A stretch of DNA of 64,000 nt from Belliella filtrata (GCF_022549775.1 NZ_JAKZGP010000004.1:1-64000), one strand, 5' to 3'; positions 9,012 to 18,076 are shown, numbered from the stretch's first letter. The notes: generated by a model not told the origin, from the sequence alone. Made by a program: numbers and translations.

Positions 9012-10271
9012 ATGAATCTAAGCCCTGTTGTCATTGCCATTCCTATGTATTTTCTTTTAATGGCAATTGAATTGATCGTCCTAAGGTTTCAAAAAAATCC
9101 GAGTTATAGAATGAATGATGCCATCACCAACATCAACCTTGGTGTAGTATCTCAAGTCACTGGAGTCTTTTTGAAAATCCTTTCTATTGGCATTTACACA
9201 ATTTTATTTGAAAAATTCGCTTTGCTTTCTATTCCTAACAATCTTTGGAGTTTCCTTTTGCTATTTTTCCTTTATGATTTCTGTTACTATTGGGCACATC
9301 GCAAGTCTCATGAGATCAATTTATTCTGGGGAGGACATGTAGTACACCACTCTTCAGAAGAATACAATCTCTCCGTGGCTTTGAGACAAAGCTCCACTCA
9401 AACAATTTGGACATTTATGTTTTACCTACCACTAGCAATTATCGGTTTTGACCCAATTCAATTAGTTTTGGTATCTGGACTGAATCTTTTGTACCAATTC
9501 TGGATACACACAGAAGCAATTGATAGAATGGGTTTTTTGGAAAAATTCATGAACACACCTTCTCATCATCGTGTGCATCACGGAAGAAACCCCAAATACA
9601 TCGATAAAAATCATGGAGGGACTTTTATCATTTTCGATAAGTGGTTTGGTACTTTTCAAGAAGAAGAAGAAAGACCGACCTACGGAATTACCACGCCAGT
9701 CAACAGCTGGAACCCTGTATGGGTAAATTTGTCTCACTATGTCAATATGAAAAATGAGCTGGCTCAAATCAAAACCTGGAGGAATAAACTTAAGTACCTA
9801 TTTTACAAACCAGGCTGGTTACCCGATGATCTCGGAGGGTATAGGGCAGTAAAAGACATAGGTCCTGATTACAAAAAATTTGATACCACTGTCCCAAACG
9901 CTTTGAATCATTATGTATTCTTTCAATACCTCATACTCATGGGCTTGACAGCCTATTTCCTTTTTAACTTAAACAAGCTTGATGTGACTCAGCAAATCAG
10001 TTTTTCTGTATTGATAATTTGGAGTACTGTTAGTTTTTCAGCGATTTTTGAGCAAAACAAATGGTATCAAATTCAGGAGATTATTCGTGTGGCAATACTT
10101 TCTGCATTCATTGTGTACATTGCAATTGCTGAAATAGACCAAAATATAATATTGATTGTACTTTCAGGCTACACATTATGCTCGTATTTTTGGCTTTGGA
10201 AAAATCACAGGACCATCCAAAGATTTCAAAAGTCCGTTTCAAATCAAATAGAAAATGTACAACAAATATAG
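9012..10271 (+). CDS. Sterol desaturase / fatty acid hydroxylase superfamily protein
   Basis: Integral-membrane di-iron oxygenase. The three histidine clusters of the superfamily are present: HRKSH near residue 97, HVVHHSSE near 110, and HRVHHG near 186, which ligate two irons. Hydrophobic spans lie before, between and after these. A C-terminal extension of about 150 residues adds further membrane helices, as in alkylglycerol-monooxygenase-like members. The substrate (a lipid, carotenoid or ether lipid) cannot be told from sequence. The next gene, a lipoprotein, overlaps its 3' end by 17 bases and is probably translated from the same mRNA. Confidence 0.85.
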   Translation: MNLSPVVIAIPMYFLLMAIELIVLRFQKNPSYRMNDAITNINLGVVSQVTGVFLKILSIGIYTILFEKFALLSIPNNLWSFLLLFFLYDFCYYWAHRKSHEINLFWGGHVVHHSSEEYNLSVALRQSSTQTIWTFMFYLPLAIIGFDPIQLVLVSGLNLLYQFWIHTEAIDRMGFLEKFMNTPSHHRVHHGRNPKYIDKNHGGTFIIFDKWFGTFQEEEERPTYGITTPVNSWNPVWVNLSHYVNMKNELAQIKTWRNKLKYLFYKPGWLPDDLGGYRAVKDIGPDYKKFDTTVPNALNHYVFFQYLILMGLTAYFLFNLNKLDVTQQISFSVLIIWSTVSFSAIFEQNKWYQIQEIIRVAILSAFIVYIAIAEIDQNIILIVLSGYTLCSYFWLWKNHRTIQRFQKSVSNQIENVQQI

Positions 10272-10653
10272 ATGCATAGTAGGTAGTTTACTTATACTAG
10301 TCTTGTTTTCATGCTCTGGAAAATTAGACGTAGAAGACATTAACTTAGTTGACTGGAAAAATGATCGCTATGGCTGCAATGGATTGAGAATTCAGCAGCT
10401 TGAGCAATTTCAAAAAATTAAAAACAACTTTCTCGGTGCCAATAACCAAAGCTTGATAAAAACCTTCGGGAGACCAGATCGTGTCATTCTCGTTGATAAG
10501 AGTCAGAGCTATTTTTACTACTTTTTCGAACCTAGTTCAAGTAAAGAATGTCCCGCTTATGAAGGAGATGAAACACAACCACTGAAAGTCATGTTCAGAC
10601 TCAATGCCATCAATAAAGTTAGTGAAGTCACAATCAGCAGATTGGAACCATAA
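10255..10653 (+). CDS. Small lipoprotein of unknown function
   Basis: The 132-residue product opens with a signal peptide and lipobox (LVLFSCSG, Cys20), so it should be lipidated in the envelope. The mature part has two further Cys and a FGRPDRVILVD segment reminiscent of the small beta-fold of SmpA/OmlA-type lipoproteins, which is a weak resemblance only. The gene begins 17 bases inside the preceding desaturase-like gene, suggesting translational coupling and perhaps a shared role at the membrane. A strong terminator follows. Confidence 0.65.
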   Translation: MYNKYRCIVGSLLILVLFSCSGKLDVEDINLVDWKNDRYGCNGLRIQQLEQFQKIKNNFLGANNQSLIKTFGRPDRVILVDKSQSYFYYFFEPSSSKECPAYEGDETQPLKVMFRLNAINKVSEVTISRLEP

Positions 10654-10696
10654 CTTTAACTATTAACCTAAAAATTTAATACATTTTAAATAAAAT

Positions 10697-10764
10697 AAGC
10701 CTGACAGCTATTAAGGTTTGTAAAGGATAAAACACTTTACTTCCAATAAAGCTATCAGGCTTTT
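10697..10764. terminator. Bidirectional terminator with nested stem
   Basis: Outer arms AAGCCTGACAGCT and AGCTATCAGGCTT pair with one G-U type change. The loop holds an inner GTAAAG / CTTTAC stem. It is followed by TTTT and lies between convergent genes, so it can end the lipoprotein mRNA and the ROK kinase mRNA. Confidence 0.75.
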
Positions 10765-10790
10765 AATTTTTATCAGTCAAATACTGCATA

Positions 10791-11720
10791 TTATTCTTCC
10801 ATAAAACATAAGGCAGCTGCTCCCAATGTGCCAGCATTGTTTTCTAAGGTAGCTTTCTCCATCTTGAGATCATCTACATAGTATTTGGTAAGAAACTGTC
10901 TTACCGTCTTATCCAAAGCAGGCATCATAAATTCTAATCCAGCAGAAATCCCACCACCAAAATAGACTTCAGTCACATCCAGTATTCTAATCGCTGATAC
11001 GATAGCCTCACCCAGTACACGTGCCACTTCTTCAAACACCATGATAGAAACTTGGTTACCCTTCTTTGCTGTATCTACTAGCAGGTGCGTACCAAGTTCT
11101 TTCCCAATCAGGTCTTCACCGGCCAAGTCAGGGTATGCCCTTATCATTCTGTCCATGATTCTTAAAATCCCATCTCTTCCGATGATTCTTTCAAGTCCTT
11201 CATTACCTCTGGACATCATATGGCCCATCTCCATAGCATTGCCTCTTGAGCCTTTGAAAACCTGTCCATCAGCAATCATCGCACTGCCAATACCTGTTCC
11301 CATGGTGATAAAAAGGAAGTTTGGTGAAGGGTTCCCTTTGCCATACCTAAATTCACCAACTGCTGCTGCCGCTGCGTCATTCTCTAAAAAAAACTTCTTG
11401 TTTGGATATTTATCTAACAAGCCTTGCTTTAAGTTAAATCCATTCAAAGCAGGAATTGCTGGGATTTCTAGTGTTGTAGTTCTATCCTTAGATATAAGAC
11501 CCGGAAGACCTATACCGACTTTTGTCACCTCTGGATATTTTTCCAAATATTTACCAACCACCTCAATGAAACATTGATTGAATCCTCTTGGATCATCTCT
11601 GTATGGAGTGGTATCTTCTTTGTCAAAAGATACTATTTCACCAGCACGATTGACTAAGCCAATCTTTAAGTGAGTACCTCCTACATCTACTCCCAAAAAA
11701 AGCTCGTCATTGTTATTCAT
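10791..11720 (-). CDS. ROK-family sugar kinase / glucokinase-like protein
   Basis: Predicted ATP-dependent phosphorylation of glucose or a related sugar. It has the ASKHA-fold phosphate-1 motif GVDVGGTHLKIG (residues 10-21), the catalytic-type Asp in LENDAAAAAVGE, and the ATP-site segment TMGTGIGSAM. The usual ROK zinc motif (CxCGxxGC after GH) is absent: GHMM is followed by SRGNEGLERIIGRDG with no Cys. Length (309) is normal. It lies 48 bases downstream of the YkgJ-type gene on the same strand. Glucokinase is the first guess, but N-acyl sugar kinases of the family are possible. Confidence 0.8.
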   Translation of the reverse strand: MNNNDELFLGVDVGGTHLKIGLVNRAGEIVSFDKEDTTPYRDDPRGFNQCFIEVVGKYLEKYPEVTKVGIGLPGLISKDRTTTLEIPAIPALNGFNLKQGLLDKYPNKKFFLENDAAAAAVGEFRYGKGNPSPNFLFITMGTGIGSAMIADGQVFKGSRGNAMEMGHMMSRGNEGLERIIGRDGILRIMDRMIRAYPDLAGEDLIGKELGTHLLVDTAKKGNQVSIMVFEEVARVLGEAIVSAIRILDVTEVYFGGGISAGLEFMMPALDKTVRQFLTKYYVDDLKMEKATLENNAGTLGAAALCFMEE

Positions 11721-11768
11721 AATTTTTTATCAATAGGTTTAAGGTGCTAAAATAGTAAACTCAATCCT

Positions 11769-12257
11769 TTACTTCCTAAAATCTTTGCCAAAGTCTTGAA
11801 ATATTTCATGTACAGCAGGACATACTTGGGTATTTGTCAAAGTCAGGTTAAGGATACCATGCATGTTTTTGCGGTTTGTATGGGGGTATTCTCTACATGC
11901 TTTTGGCCTTTCTTCATATACAAAGCAAGTATTGTCTTCATTTAGAAATGGACATGGGGATGATTGCAATACAAAATCACCATCCTCATCCCTGTAAAGG
12001 TATTCATCTATAAATGCTGAAGATTTCATTCTGAAAACCTTGGCTAATCTATCAATATCTGTTTGAATAAAAATCGGGCTTGTCGTCTTACAACAATTGG
12101 CACAAGTCAAGCAATCAATTTTTGAAAACTTTTCCTCATGGGCATCTGAGAACATTTCATCTAAGGCCTTAGGTTTTAATTTCCTCAGGCGATCCTTTGT
12201 CCTTTTGTGTGTTACAAAATCCGCCTTTGCTTGATTTTTAAAATTTTCTAAATCCAT
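11769..12257 (-). CDS. YkgJ-family cysteine-cluster protein
   Basis: A small cytoplasmic protein expected to bind zinc or an Fe-S cluster. Conserved Cys fall in the family order CLTCANCC (near residue 49), CPFLNEDNTCFVYEERPKAC, and a final CP near 145. No enzymatic role is established for the family in general. The N-terminal 45 residues are charged and helical. It lies upstream of the ROK kinase on the same strand and diverges from the ArsC-like gene at 12366. Confidence 0.85.
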   Translation of the reverse strand: MDLENFKNQAKADFVTHKRTKDRLRKLKPKALDEMFSDAHEEKFSKIDCLTCANCCKTTSPIFIQTDIDRLAKVFRMKSSAFIDEYLYRDEDGDFVLQSSPCPFLNEDNTCFVYEERPKACREYPHTNRKNMHGILNLTLTNTQVCPAVHEIFQDFGKDFRK

Positions 12258-12365
12258 TCTAATTCAAAACAGTAAATAAATTTCTTTTACTACAATTTTA
12301 TCGGTTTATTATTTTTATTTTCAAATTTAAACCTTAACTTATACCATCACCAAACGCATACTGTC

Positions 12366-12725
12366 ATGAAAATGCATCCAAACGAACTGTTCTTCTACTA
12401 CAATCCGACTCACAATGTAGACAAGCAAGTGCGGGCATATGCCCATGCAGTCGCTAAACACGTCAATGAAATTAACATAGACAAAGAGAGAATCACATCT
12501 ACTGGCTGGAGATCAATATTGACTAAACTTAACCTTAGGCCTAAAGACCTATTGAACCGAGCACATCCTGACTATCAGTCGCAAATCGCTGGCAAGAGCT
12601 GGGACGATGAAAGCTGGCTACAAATATTAATCAAATATCCGCACCTGATCAAGGCTCCTATAGCCATCATGAAAGATAAGGCGGTACTCTGCACATCACC
12701 CAACCAAATCCTAAGGCTACATTAA
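12366..12725 (+). CDS. ArsC/Spx-like thioredoxin-fold protein lacking the active-site Cys
   Basis: The 119 residues follow the arsenate reductase / Spx layout, with a strand-helix start FFYYNPTHNVDKQVRAYA, a KLNLRPKDLLN segment near residue 55, and the LIKAPIAIMKDKAVLCTSP end near 97. The N-terminal position that carries Cys in ArsC (CxxS/R after an Asn-Pro) reads NPTHNV here. The only Cys is near residue 109. It is thus unlikely to be a classical arsenate reductase and may be a regulatory or binding relative. Its stop is one base from the convergent stop of cvfB. Confidence 0.7.
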   Translation: MKMHPNELFFYYNPTHNVDKQVRAYAHAVAKHVNEINIDKERITSTGWRSILTKLNLRPKDLLNRAHPDYQSQIAGKSWDDESWLQILIKYPHLIKAPIAIMKDKAVLCTSPNQILRLH

Positions 12726-12726
12726 C

Positions 12727-13554
12727 TTAGAGCAACTCGATACCATCCTGTCGGATGTTGATCAATTTTGCACTATAAAGTTGTCCAATGGATTGTTTGA
12801 AATGCTTTTTACTCATACCCAATAACTCTTTAATGGACTCTGGGGATGATTTATCATGAAGGGGCAAAAATTTCTTAACTTTTAATAAAGCAAGGATTTT
12901 TTCAGCCCCTTCCTCGTATTTTTCTCTTCCTGAAGGTGTCAAACTAAGGTCCAGCTTACCATCATCCCTTTTCTTTTTCACAAAAGCCCTTACTTTCTGC
13001 CCCAATTCAATAGATTCAAACACCTCATTTCTATAGATCAAACCTTCAAATGCCTGTTCTATCAAAGCTTTGTAACCAAGATCTGATTGAGCAAAAATGA
13101 GTGCTTCCACTTCTTGCCCTTCCTCAAATCCTCGCGTATCCTCCTCTAAAAAATCATCATATTTATTGACACCAATTAGCCTATTGGTCTTAAAATCTAT
13201 ACTTACCCTGATCAAATACTTCTCACCTACTACCATATCCCCTCGCATTTCGGATTTCGGGACAAAGAGGTCTTTCATCAATCCCCAATCCATAAATGCA
13301 CCAAACCTAGTGATTTCCTTTGCCTCCATCACTGCAAATTCATCCAACAAAGCTACTGGTGGTGTGGTGACCGCTACAGGCCTGTCCTCACTGTCAGTAT
13401 ATACAAAAACATCTATTTCAGTACCAGTTTCGATATCTTCTGGTAGATAGCTCTTCGGCAAGAGGACTTCTCCCCCATCATGCAATGCCAAATAAGCACC
13501 ATTTGCTGTAAATCTATTGATCAATAGGCTGTTGATTCTTCCTAATTCTTTCAT
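12727..13554 (-). CDS. cvfB: CvfB-family S1-like RNA-binding protein
   Basis: The 275-residue protein is built of consecutive S1-like OB folds: an N-terminal GEVLLPKSYLP segment, a second S1 unit with ITRFGAFMDWGLMKDLFVPKSEM (each quoted part is contiguous but split here by family breaks), a third around EGLIYRNEVFE, and a C-terminal winged-helix-like region with GMSKKHFKQSIGQLY. This order matches CvfB/YitL proteins, which bind RNA; the cellular role in Bacteroidota is not known. It converges on the ArsC-like gene with one base between the stops. The start at 13554 follows an AT-rich leader. Confidence 0.85.
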   Translation of the reverse strand: MKELGRINSLLINRFTANGAYLALHDGGEVLLPKSYLPEDIETGTEIDVFVYTDSEDRPVAVTTPPVALLDEFAVMEAKEITRFGAFMDWGLMKDLFVPKSEMRGDMVVGEKYLIRVSIDFKTNRLIGVNKYDDFLEEDTRGFEEGQEVEALIFAQSDLGYKALIEQAFEGLIYRNEVFESIELGQKVRAFVKKKRDDGKLDLSLTPSGREKYEEGAEKILALLKVKKFLPLHDKSSPESIKELLGMSKKHFKQSIGQLYSAKLINIRQDGIELL

Positions 13555-13678
13555 ACCTCAAAGGTAAAGAAATAACTTGATGTAGAAATTGGAAAAAGTA
13601 CCTAATCGGCTTAGATTTGGCTTTGATCCGAAACTTTTCTGATCTTGAAAGATTTAAAAATAAATGTAAACCCAATAA

Positions 13679-14572
13679 ATGATGAAAAATATAGCTGTAA
13701 TTGGCTCAGGAACTATGGGCAATGGAATCGCTCATGTATTTGCACAAAATGGTTTCAATGTCGCCTTGATCGATGTCAATCCCACCGCTCTAGAGAAAGC
13801 AATCGCAACCATTCAAAAGAATCTTGATAGACAAGTCTCTAAGGGTGTTCTCAATGATGAACAACGTGAAACTGCACTAGGAAACATCAAGACTTATGCT
13901 CAACTATCCGAAGGTGTTGTGCAAGCAGATTTAGTCGTAGAAGCAGCAACTGAAAATGTGGACATCAAATTGAATATATTTAAGGAGCTTGATAAGGTAT
14001 GTCCTCCACATACCGTCCTAGCTTCCAACACAAGCTCTATTTCTATCACCAAAATAGGTGCTGCAACTAATAGGCCTGACAAAGTAATCGGCATGCATTT
14101 TATGAACCCTGTTCCAGTCATGAAGCTGATAGAAGTGATCAGAGGCTATGCCACCTCTGATCAAGTTACCAATGAAATCATGGAACTTTCTCGAAGCCTG
14201 GAAAAAGAGCCTGTAGAAGTAAATGATTATCCTGGCTTTGTAGCAAATAGAATTTTGATGCCAATGATCAATGAAGCCATATACACCTTGTACGAGGGAG
14301 TAGCAGGTGTATCAGAAATTGATACAGTAATGAAACTTGGTATGGCTCATCCTATGGGACCATTACAACTGGCTGATTTCATAGGGCTTGATGTATGCCT
14401 TTCTATTCTAAGGGTTCTCTATGAAGGATTTGGAAATCCTAAATATGCTCCTTGCCCTCTGCTTATCAATATGGTTCAGGCGGGTTATAAGGGAGTGAAA
14501 TCTGGAGAAGGATTCTATAAACATACTCCTGGCTCCAAAGAAATAATCGTATCCTCTCAATTCAAAAAATAA
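13679..14572 (+). CDS. hbd: 3-hydroxybutyryl-CoA dehydrogenase
   Basis: NAD(P)-dependent oxidation of (S)-3-hydroxybutyryl-CoA to acetoacetyl-CoA, or the reverse. The Rossmann fingerprint is IAVIGSGTMGNGIAHVFAQ at the start; catalytic-region motifs are VVEAATEN, ASNTSSISIT, the His/Glu pair in HFMNPVPVMKLIEVI, and DYPGFVANRILMP at the domain junction. C-terminal domain features include the GMAHPMGPLQLADFIGLD segment. At 297 residues it is a stand-alone dehydrogenase, not fused to a hydratase. ATGATG opens the frame, so the second Met (13682) is equally likely. Together with gcdH it would fit a route from glutaryl-CoA to acetyl-CoA, although the genes are not linked. Confidence 0.92.
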   Translation: MMKNIAVIGSGTMGNGIAHVFAQNGFNVALIDVNPTALEKAIATIQKNLDRQVSKGVLNDEQRETALGNIKTYAQLSEGVVQADLVVEAATENVDIKLNIFKELDKVCPPHTVLASNTSSISITKIGAATNRPDKVIGMHFMNPVPVMKLIEVIRGYATSDQVTNEIMELSRSLEKEPVEVNDYPGFVANRILMPMINEAIYTLYEGVAGVSEIDTVMKLGMAHPMGPLQLADFIGLDVCLSILRVLYEGFGNPKYAPCPLLINMVQAGYKGVKSGEGFYKHTPGSKEIIVSSQFKK

Positions 14573-14599
14573 ACACCAATTTCATTCAGTTTAGATAAC

Positions 14600-14662
14600 C
14601 TTTCCAAAGTTAAAACTTGAACACAGTTTTTGCTTTCACATAGTAACCCAACTTTGGGAAAG
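14600..14662. repeat. Imperfect inverted repeat downstream of hbd
   Basis: CTTTCCAAAGTT (14600-14611) and AACTTTGGGAAAG (14650-14662) are complementary apart from one extra base, with a 38-base loop. There is no T-run after it, so it is not a standard terminator. Confidence 0.45.
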
Positions 14663-14736
14663 TTCAAAATCTATAGGAAGCATTTCCCATTCGAAATTGA
14701 AGTAATATCAGCGTTTTATTTATTTAAAATTTCATC

Positions 14737-15354
14737 ATGCATATCGCAGTATCAGGAAATATTGGAAGTGGAAAGACCACATTAACAGAGAAATTGGCAA
14801 AACACTATGGCTGGAAAGCAGAGTTTGAATCTGTAGACAACAATCCATACCTAGCAGATTTCTATGAAGATATGAAGCAATGGTCTTTTCACCTTCAAGT
14901 TTTCTTCTTGAATAGTAGATTCAATCAAATCAATAAGATTAGGCAAAGCGAGCAGTCGATCATTCAAGACAGAACGATCTATGAGGATGCCTATATTTTT
15001 GCAGCAAATCTTCATAAATCAAACCTTATCTCACAGCGAGATTATGATAACTACTTGAACCTGTTCCATTCTATGATTGCATTTGTACAGGCTCCTGATT
15101 TGCTGATATACCTGAAAGCAGATATCCCGAAGCTAGTAGGTCAAATCGAGAAAAGAGGTAGGGATTATGAGAATTCCATAAGGATTGATTATTTGAAAAA
15201 TCTAAACTCACATTATGAAGATTGGATCGGTGGATATGATAAAGGGAAGTTACTCATCGTTGATGTCAACGACATGGATTTTGTAGCTAATCCAGAAGAC
15301 TTTTCTACTATAGTCAATATGGTCGATAGAGAGATTCATGGTCTTTTTTCATGA
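14737..15354 (+). CDS. Deoxynucleoside kinase (deoxyadenosine/deoxyguanosine kinase type)
   Basis: Phosphorylates a deoxynucleoside with ATP in the salvage of DNA precursors. The P-loop GNIGSGKTT is at residues 8-16. It is followed by an ESVDNNPYLADFY substrate loop near 30, the QDRTIYEDAYIF motif near 80 (the DRS-like segment with the catalytic-region Arg), and a lid with Arg residues (EKRGRDYE) near 142. Length 205 fits bacterial dAK/dGK enzymes. It stands alone between the hbd inverted repeat and the TlpA gene. Which base it prefers cannot be set from sequence. Confidence 0.88.
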   Translation: MHIAVSGNIGSGKTTLTEKLAKHYGWKAEFESVDNNPYLADFYEDMKQWSFHLQVFFLNSRFNQINKIRQSEQSIIQDRTIYEDAYIFAANLHKSNLISQRDYDNYLNLFHSMIAFVQAPDLLIYLKADIPKLVGQIEKRGRDYENSIRIDYLKNLNSHYEDWIGGYDKGKLLIVDVNDMDFVANPEDFSTIVNMVDREIHGLFS

Positions 15355-15535
15355 GAAAAAAGCTGCGTTATAAAAATTAAACGATTTGAATTTTATCACA
15401 TTAGTTTATCATTATTTCCAGATCATCACCTTTTTTAGGCCTTTGATAATGGTTAAATGAATCAAAAATTATGAATTACAAGAAATCATAGTTAAATTTT
15501 AGCTTGAAAATTTCCACTCACTAACACACCACATT

Positions 15536-16945
15536 ATGAAAAGAACATCATTGCTCTGGATAGCTCTTGTGATTTTTGCTTTTGGATGCAAACAAGAAAA
15601 AGCGTTCAATCCAAAAGTTATCATCGCGGGAAACCTTTCAAATTCGGAAGCGAAGGAAATCAAAGTATACTTAGATGAAGAGATTGCCAACACAAAGCTC
15701 GAAGAAGACGGAAGTTTTCATGTAAGTTTTGATGCGGACAAATTTGAAAACTACATGCTTACAGCTGGAAGAGAGAGGCTTAACCTATTTTTGAGCCCTG
15801 GTGATAGCCTATATATCACAGGAGATGCAGCAAAGTTTGGCGAATCCATAGTTTTCTCTGGAGACCACGAAGCTGAAAATGCCTATTTGTATGAAAAAAA
15901 TAATATCAATACAAAAAGCGGACTTTCAAATTACATGGAGTTGATGGGATTAGATAAAGATGCCTATTTCAAAAAGAAGGACAGCATTTTTGGTTTGACC
16001 AAATCAAAATATGAAAGTATCAAAACCGAGAGAGCATTTGACGGAGACTTTGTTACTTTGGAGGATGCCTATTATGAATATGAACCTTTGTTATATGATG
16101 CACAATACCCTATGTATTATGCTTATATCAATAAAGTGAGTCAGGATTCCATTGATTTTCCTCAAGAAGAAGTAAAAGCTAAATTCGGTCAAATCAACCT
16201 TGGAAGAGAGGATTTGTTAGACTCTCGATCTTATACCAGTGTGGTAGATAGAAGAATTGGAGAAAGGGTTTCCGAAATGATGAAAGCAGATAGTACCTTG
16301 CAGAAGGATCCATCAGGCTATGAAAATGCAAGATTCACTGCAATGGACGATATGATTGAAAACCAAGTGGTCAAAGACAAATTCCTTTTTGACTACATCA
16401 AATCCAACATGCAATATCGAGGTCCAGCACATACCGAAGCATCATACAAAAAATTCATGGAGGAAAACCAAAGCCCAAAACTTGCGGCCAAACTTGAAGC
16501 TTTAAAAGAGAAGTGGGAACCAATCATGCCTGGAAAAGAAGTACCTGATTTTTCTTTTGTAAACATAGAAGGTGAAGAAGTCAACTTGAGTGACCTAAAA
16601 GGCAACTTAGTGTACATTGACATATGGGCTACTTGGTGTGGACCTTGTATTGCTGAACACCCACATTGGGACAAAATGAAAGAAGAGTATAAAGACAAAT
16701 CTATTGCTTTTCTGACAGTATCCATAGACGATTCAAAAGATCCATGGGAGAAAATGGTGAAAGCTAAAAACATGGAAGGTTTACAATGGTTTGCCAAAGA
16801 TGCATGGAAATCAGAACTAGCTCAACACTTTATGGTGAATGCAATTCCAAGGTTCATCCTTCTAGACAAAGAAGGGAAAATCATCGATCCTTCAGCTGAT
16901 AGGCCATCTGGTAAAATCAGAACCAAAGTAGATGAATACCTTTAA
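15536..16945 (+). CDS. TlpA-like thiol-disulfide oxidoreductase lipoprotein
   Basis: Exported lipoprotein: signal peptide with lipobox ending at Cys18 (FAFGCKQ). Residues 25-120 form a beta-rich N-terminal domain of the type common in Bacteroidota TlpA proteins (DUF4369-like, tentative). A long helical middle region follows, then a thioredoxin-fold domain from about 335 with WATWCGPC (Cys368 and Cys371) and the cis-Pro in NAIPRFILLD. It should reduce or rearrange disulfides in periplasmic proteins. At 469 residues it is of the usual size for this multi-domain form. A terminator follows at 17002-17037. Confidence 0.87.
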   Translation: MKRTSLLWIALVIFAFGCKQEKAFNPKVIIAGNLSNSEAKEIKVYLDEEIANTKLEEDGSFHVSFDADKFENYMLTAGRERLNLFLSPGDSLYITGDAAKFGESIVFSGDHEAENAYLYEKNNINTKSGLSNYMELMGLDKDAYFKKKDSIFGLTKSKYESIKTERAFDGDFVTLEDAYYEYEPLLYDAQYPMYYAYINKVSQDSIDFPQEEVKAKFGQINLGREDLLDSRSYTSVVDRRIGERVSEMMKADSTLQKDPSGYENARFTAMDDMIENQVVKDKFLFDYIKSNMQYRGPAHTEASYKKFMEENQSPKLAAKLEALKEKWEPIMPGKEVPDFSFVNIEGEEVNLSDLKGNLVYIDIWATWCGPCIAEHPHWDKMKEEYKDKSIAFLTVSIDDSKDPWEKMVKAKNMEGLQWFAKDAWKSELAQHFMVNAIPRFILLDKEGKIIDPSADRPSGKIRTKVDEYL

Positions 16946-17001
16946 AACAGGGGAAATCTAAATTCATAGCAACTTACAATAACGAAGTCACTTGAATCAC
17001 C

Positions 17002-17037
17002 AAAGGTGGGGAGATATTACATCTTTCCACCTTTTTT
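17002..17037 (+). terminator. Rho-independent terminator of the TlpA gene
   Basis: AAAGGTGG (17002-17009) pairs with CCACCTTT (17027-17034), with TTTTTT from 17032. A possible ATG for the next frame (17006) lies inside this stem, which argues that the true start of the acyltransferase is downstream. Confidence 0.8.
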
Positions 17038-17059
17038 AAAGTATCACAATAGCAATTCA

Positions 17060-18061
17060 ATGAAATATTGGTTCAACTACTTTCTCCGACTGATTGTCAA
17101 ATTTGCCTTACATTTATTTTATCATAGAATAGTCGTAGAAGGGAAAGAAAATATACCTAAAAATAAGGCTGTAATCATTGTCAGCAATCACCAAAATGCC
17201 TTGATTGATCCCTTGATGATAGCTACGCATACAAGACTAGAGCCGCATTTTCTCACCCGTGCCTCTGCCTTTCGCAATCCGTTTTTTGCTAAGCTTCTAG
17301 ATTACATCAGGATGATTCCCATCTATCGTGTCCGAGATGGGGTTAAAAATATGGAGAAAAACCAAGAGACCTTCGACAAGAGCATTCAGGTTCTACTTGG
17401 CAGAGGTGCCATGTTGATCTTTGGCGAGGGTAGCCATAGTACTTTGAGAAATTTGAGACCGTTGAAAAAGGGTTTTGCTAGAATCGCTTTTCAGACCTTA
17501 GAAAAAAATCCAAATCTTGATCTTGTTATCCTGCCAGTTGGTATCAATTATTCTAATCATTTCCAGTCTGGAAGCAAAGTCCGCATCACCTTTGGAGAAT
17601 GTATAGTGGCAAATACCCATTACCCGAACTTTGATAGCTTAATCAAAACCACTCATCAAGGGCTTGAAAAACTTGTGGTCAGCATACCTGATGATAACTA
17701 TGAAAATCTACTTTGTAGTATGATTGAACACCGCATTGACCTGACTTCAAAAGTAGCTATTGATCAATTCATCCAAGAAACACCGGCACTTAACAAACCT
17801 TTAAAAACCACCTACCTGCGCAATAAACTGATGAAGCTTTTTCATTTGCCGCTCTACTGGTCATGGCTGCGCATGTCTAGAAGTGTCAAAGACGCTACCT
17901 TTATAGCAACTTTCAAATTCATCATTGGGTTGGTCGGATTACCCATATGGTATTTTATCTTTACACTAGTCAGCTCAGCCCTAGGACATAAGGATTGGGC
18001 ATTTACTTATTTACTTCTTGCAGTTATATTCCTTTTGACAAACAAAAACCCACAAAAATAG
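17060..18061 (+). CDS. PlsC-like 1-acyl-glycerol-3-phosphate acyltransferase family protein
   Basis: Membrane-bound acyltransferase of phospholipid or aminolipid synthesis. The catalytic NHxxxxD motif is NHQNALID, followed by a RMIPIYRVRDG block and FGEGSHS (the phosphate-binding EG motif). A C-terminal pair of membrane helices lies near the end (LVGLPIWYFIF and the stretch before NKNPQK). The frame is open from 17006, but that ATG is inside the preceding terminator; ATG at 17060 gives MKYWFNYFLRL, a typical membrane-proximal start, and 333 residues. The acyl acceptor is not determined; Bacteroidota carry several paralogues. Confidence 0.82.
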   Translation: MKYWFNYFLRLIVKFALHLFYHRIVVEGKENIPKNKAVIIVSNHQNALIDPLMIATHTRLEPHFLTRASAFRNPFFAKLLDYIRMIPIYRVRDGVKNMEKNQETFDKSIQVLLGRGAMLIFGEGSHSTLRNLRPLKKGFARIAFQTLEKNPNLDLVILPVGINYSNHFQSGSKVRITFGECIVANTHYPNFDSLIKTTHQGLEKLVVSIPDDNYENLLCSMIEHRIDLTSKVAIDQFIQETPALNKPLKTTYLRNKLMKLFHLPLYWSWLRMSRSVKDATFIATFKFIIGLVGLPIWYFIFTLVSSALGHKDWAFTYLLLAVIFLLTNKNPQK

Positions 18062-18076
18062 TCTCACATATTTTTT

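Noticed and set aside
12300-12360. Possible promoter for the ArsC-like gene
   Set aside because: AT-rich with several T-runs, but no TAnnTTTG box at a sensible distance from the ATG.
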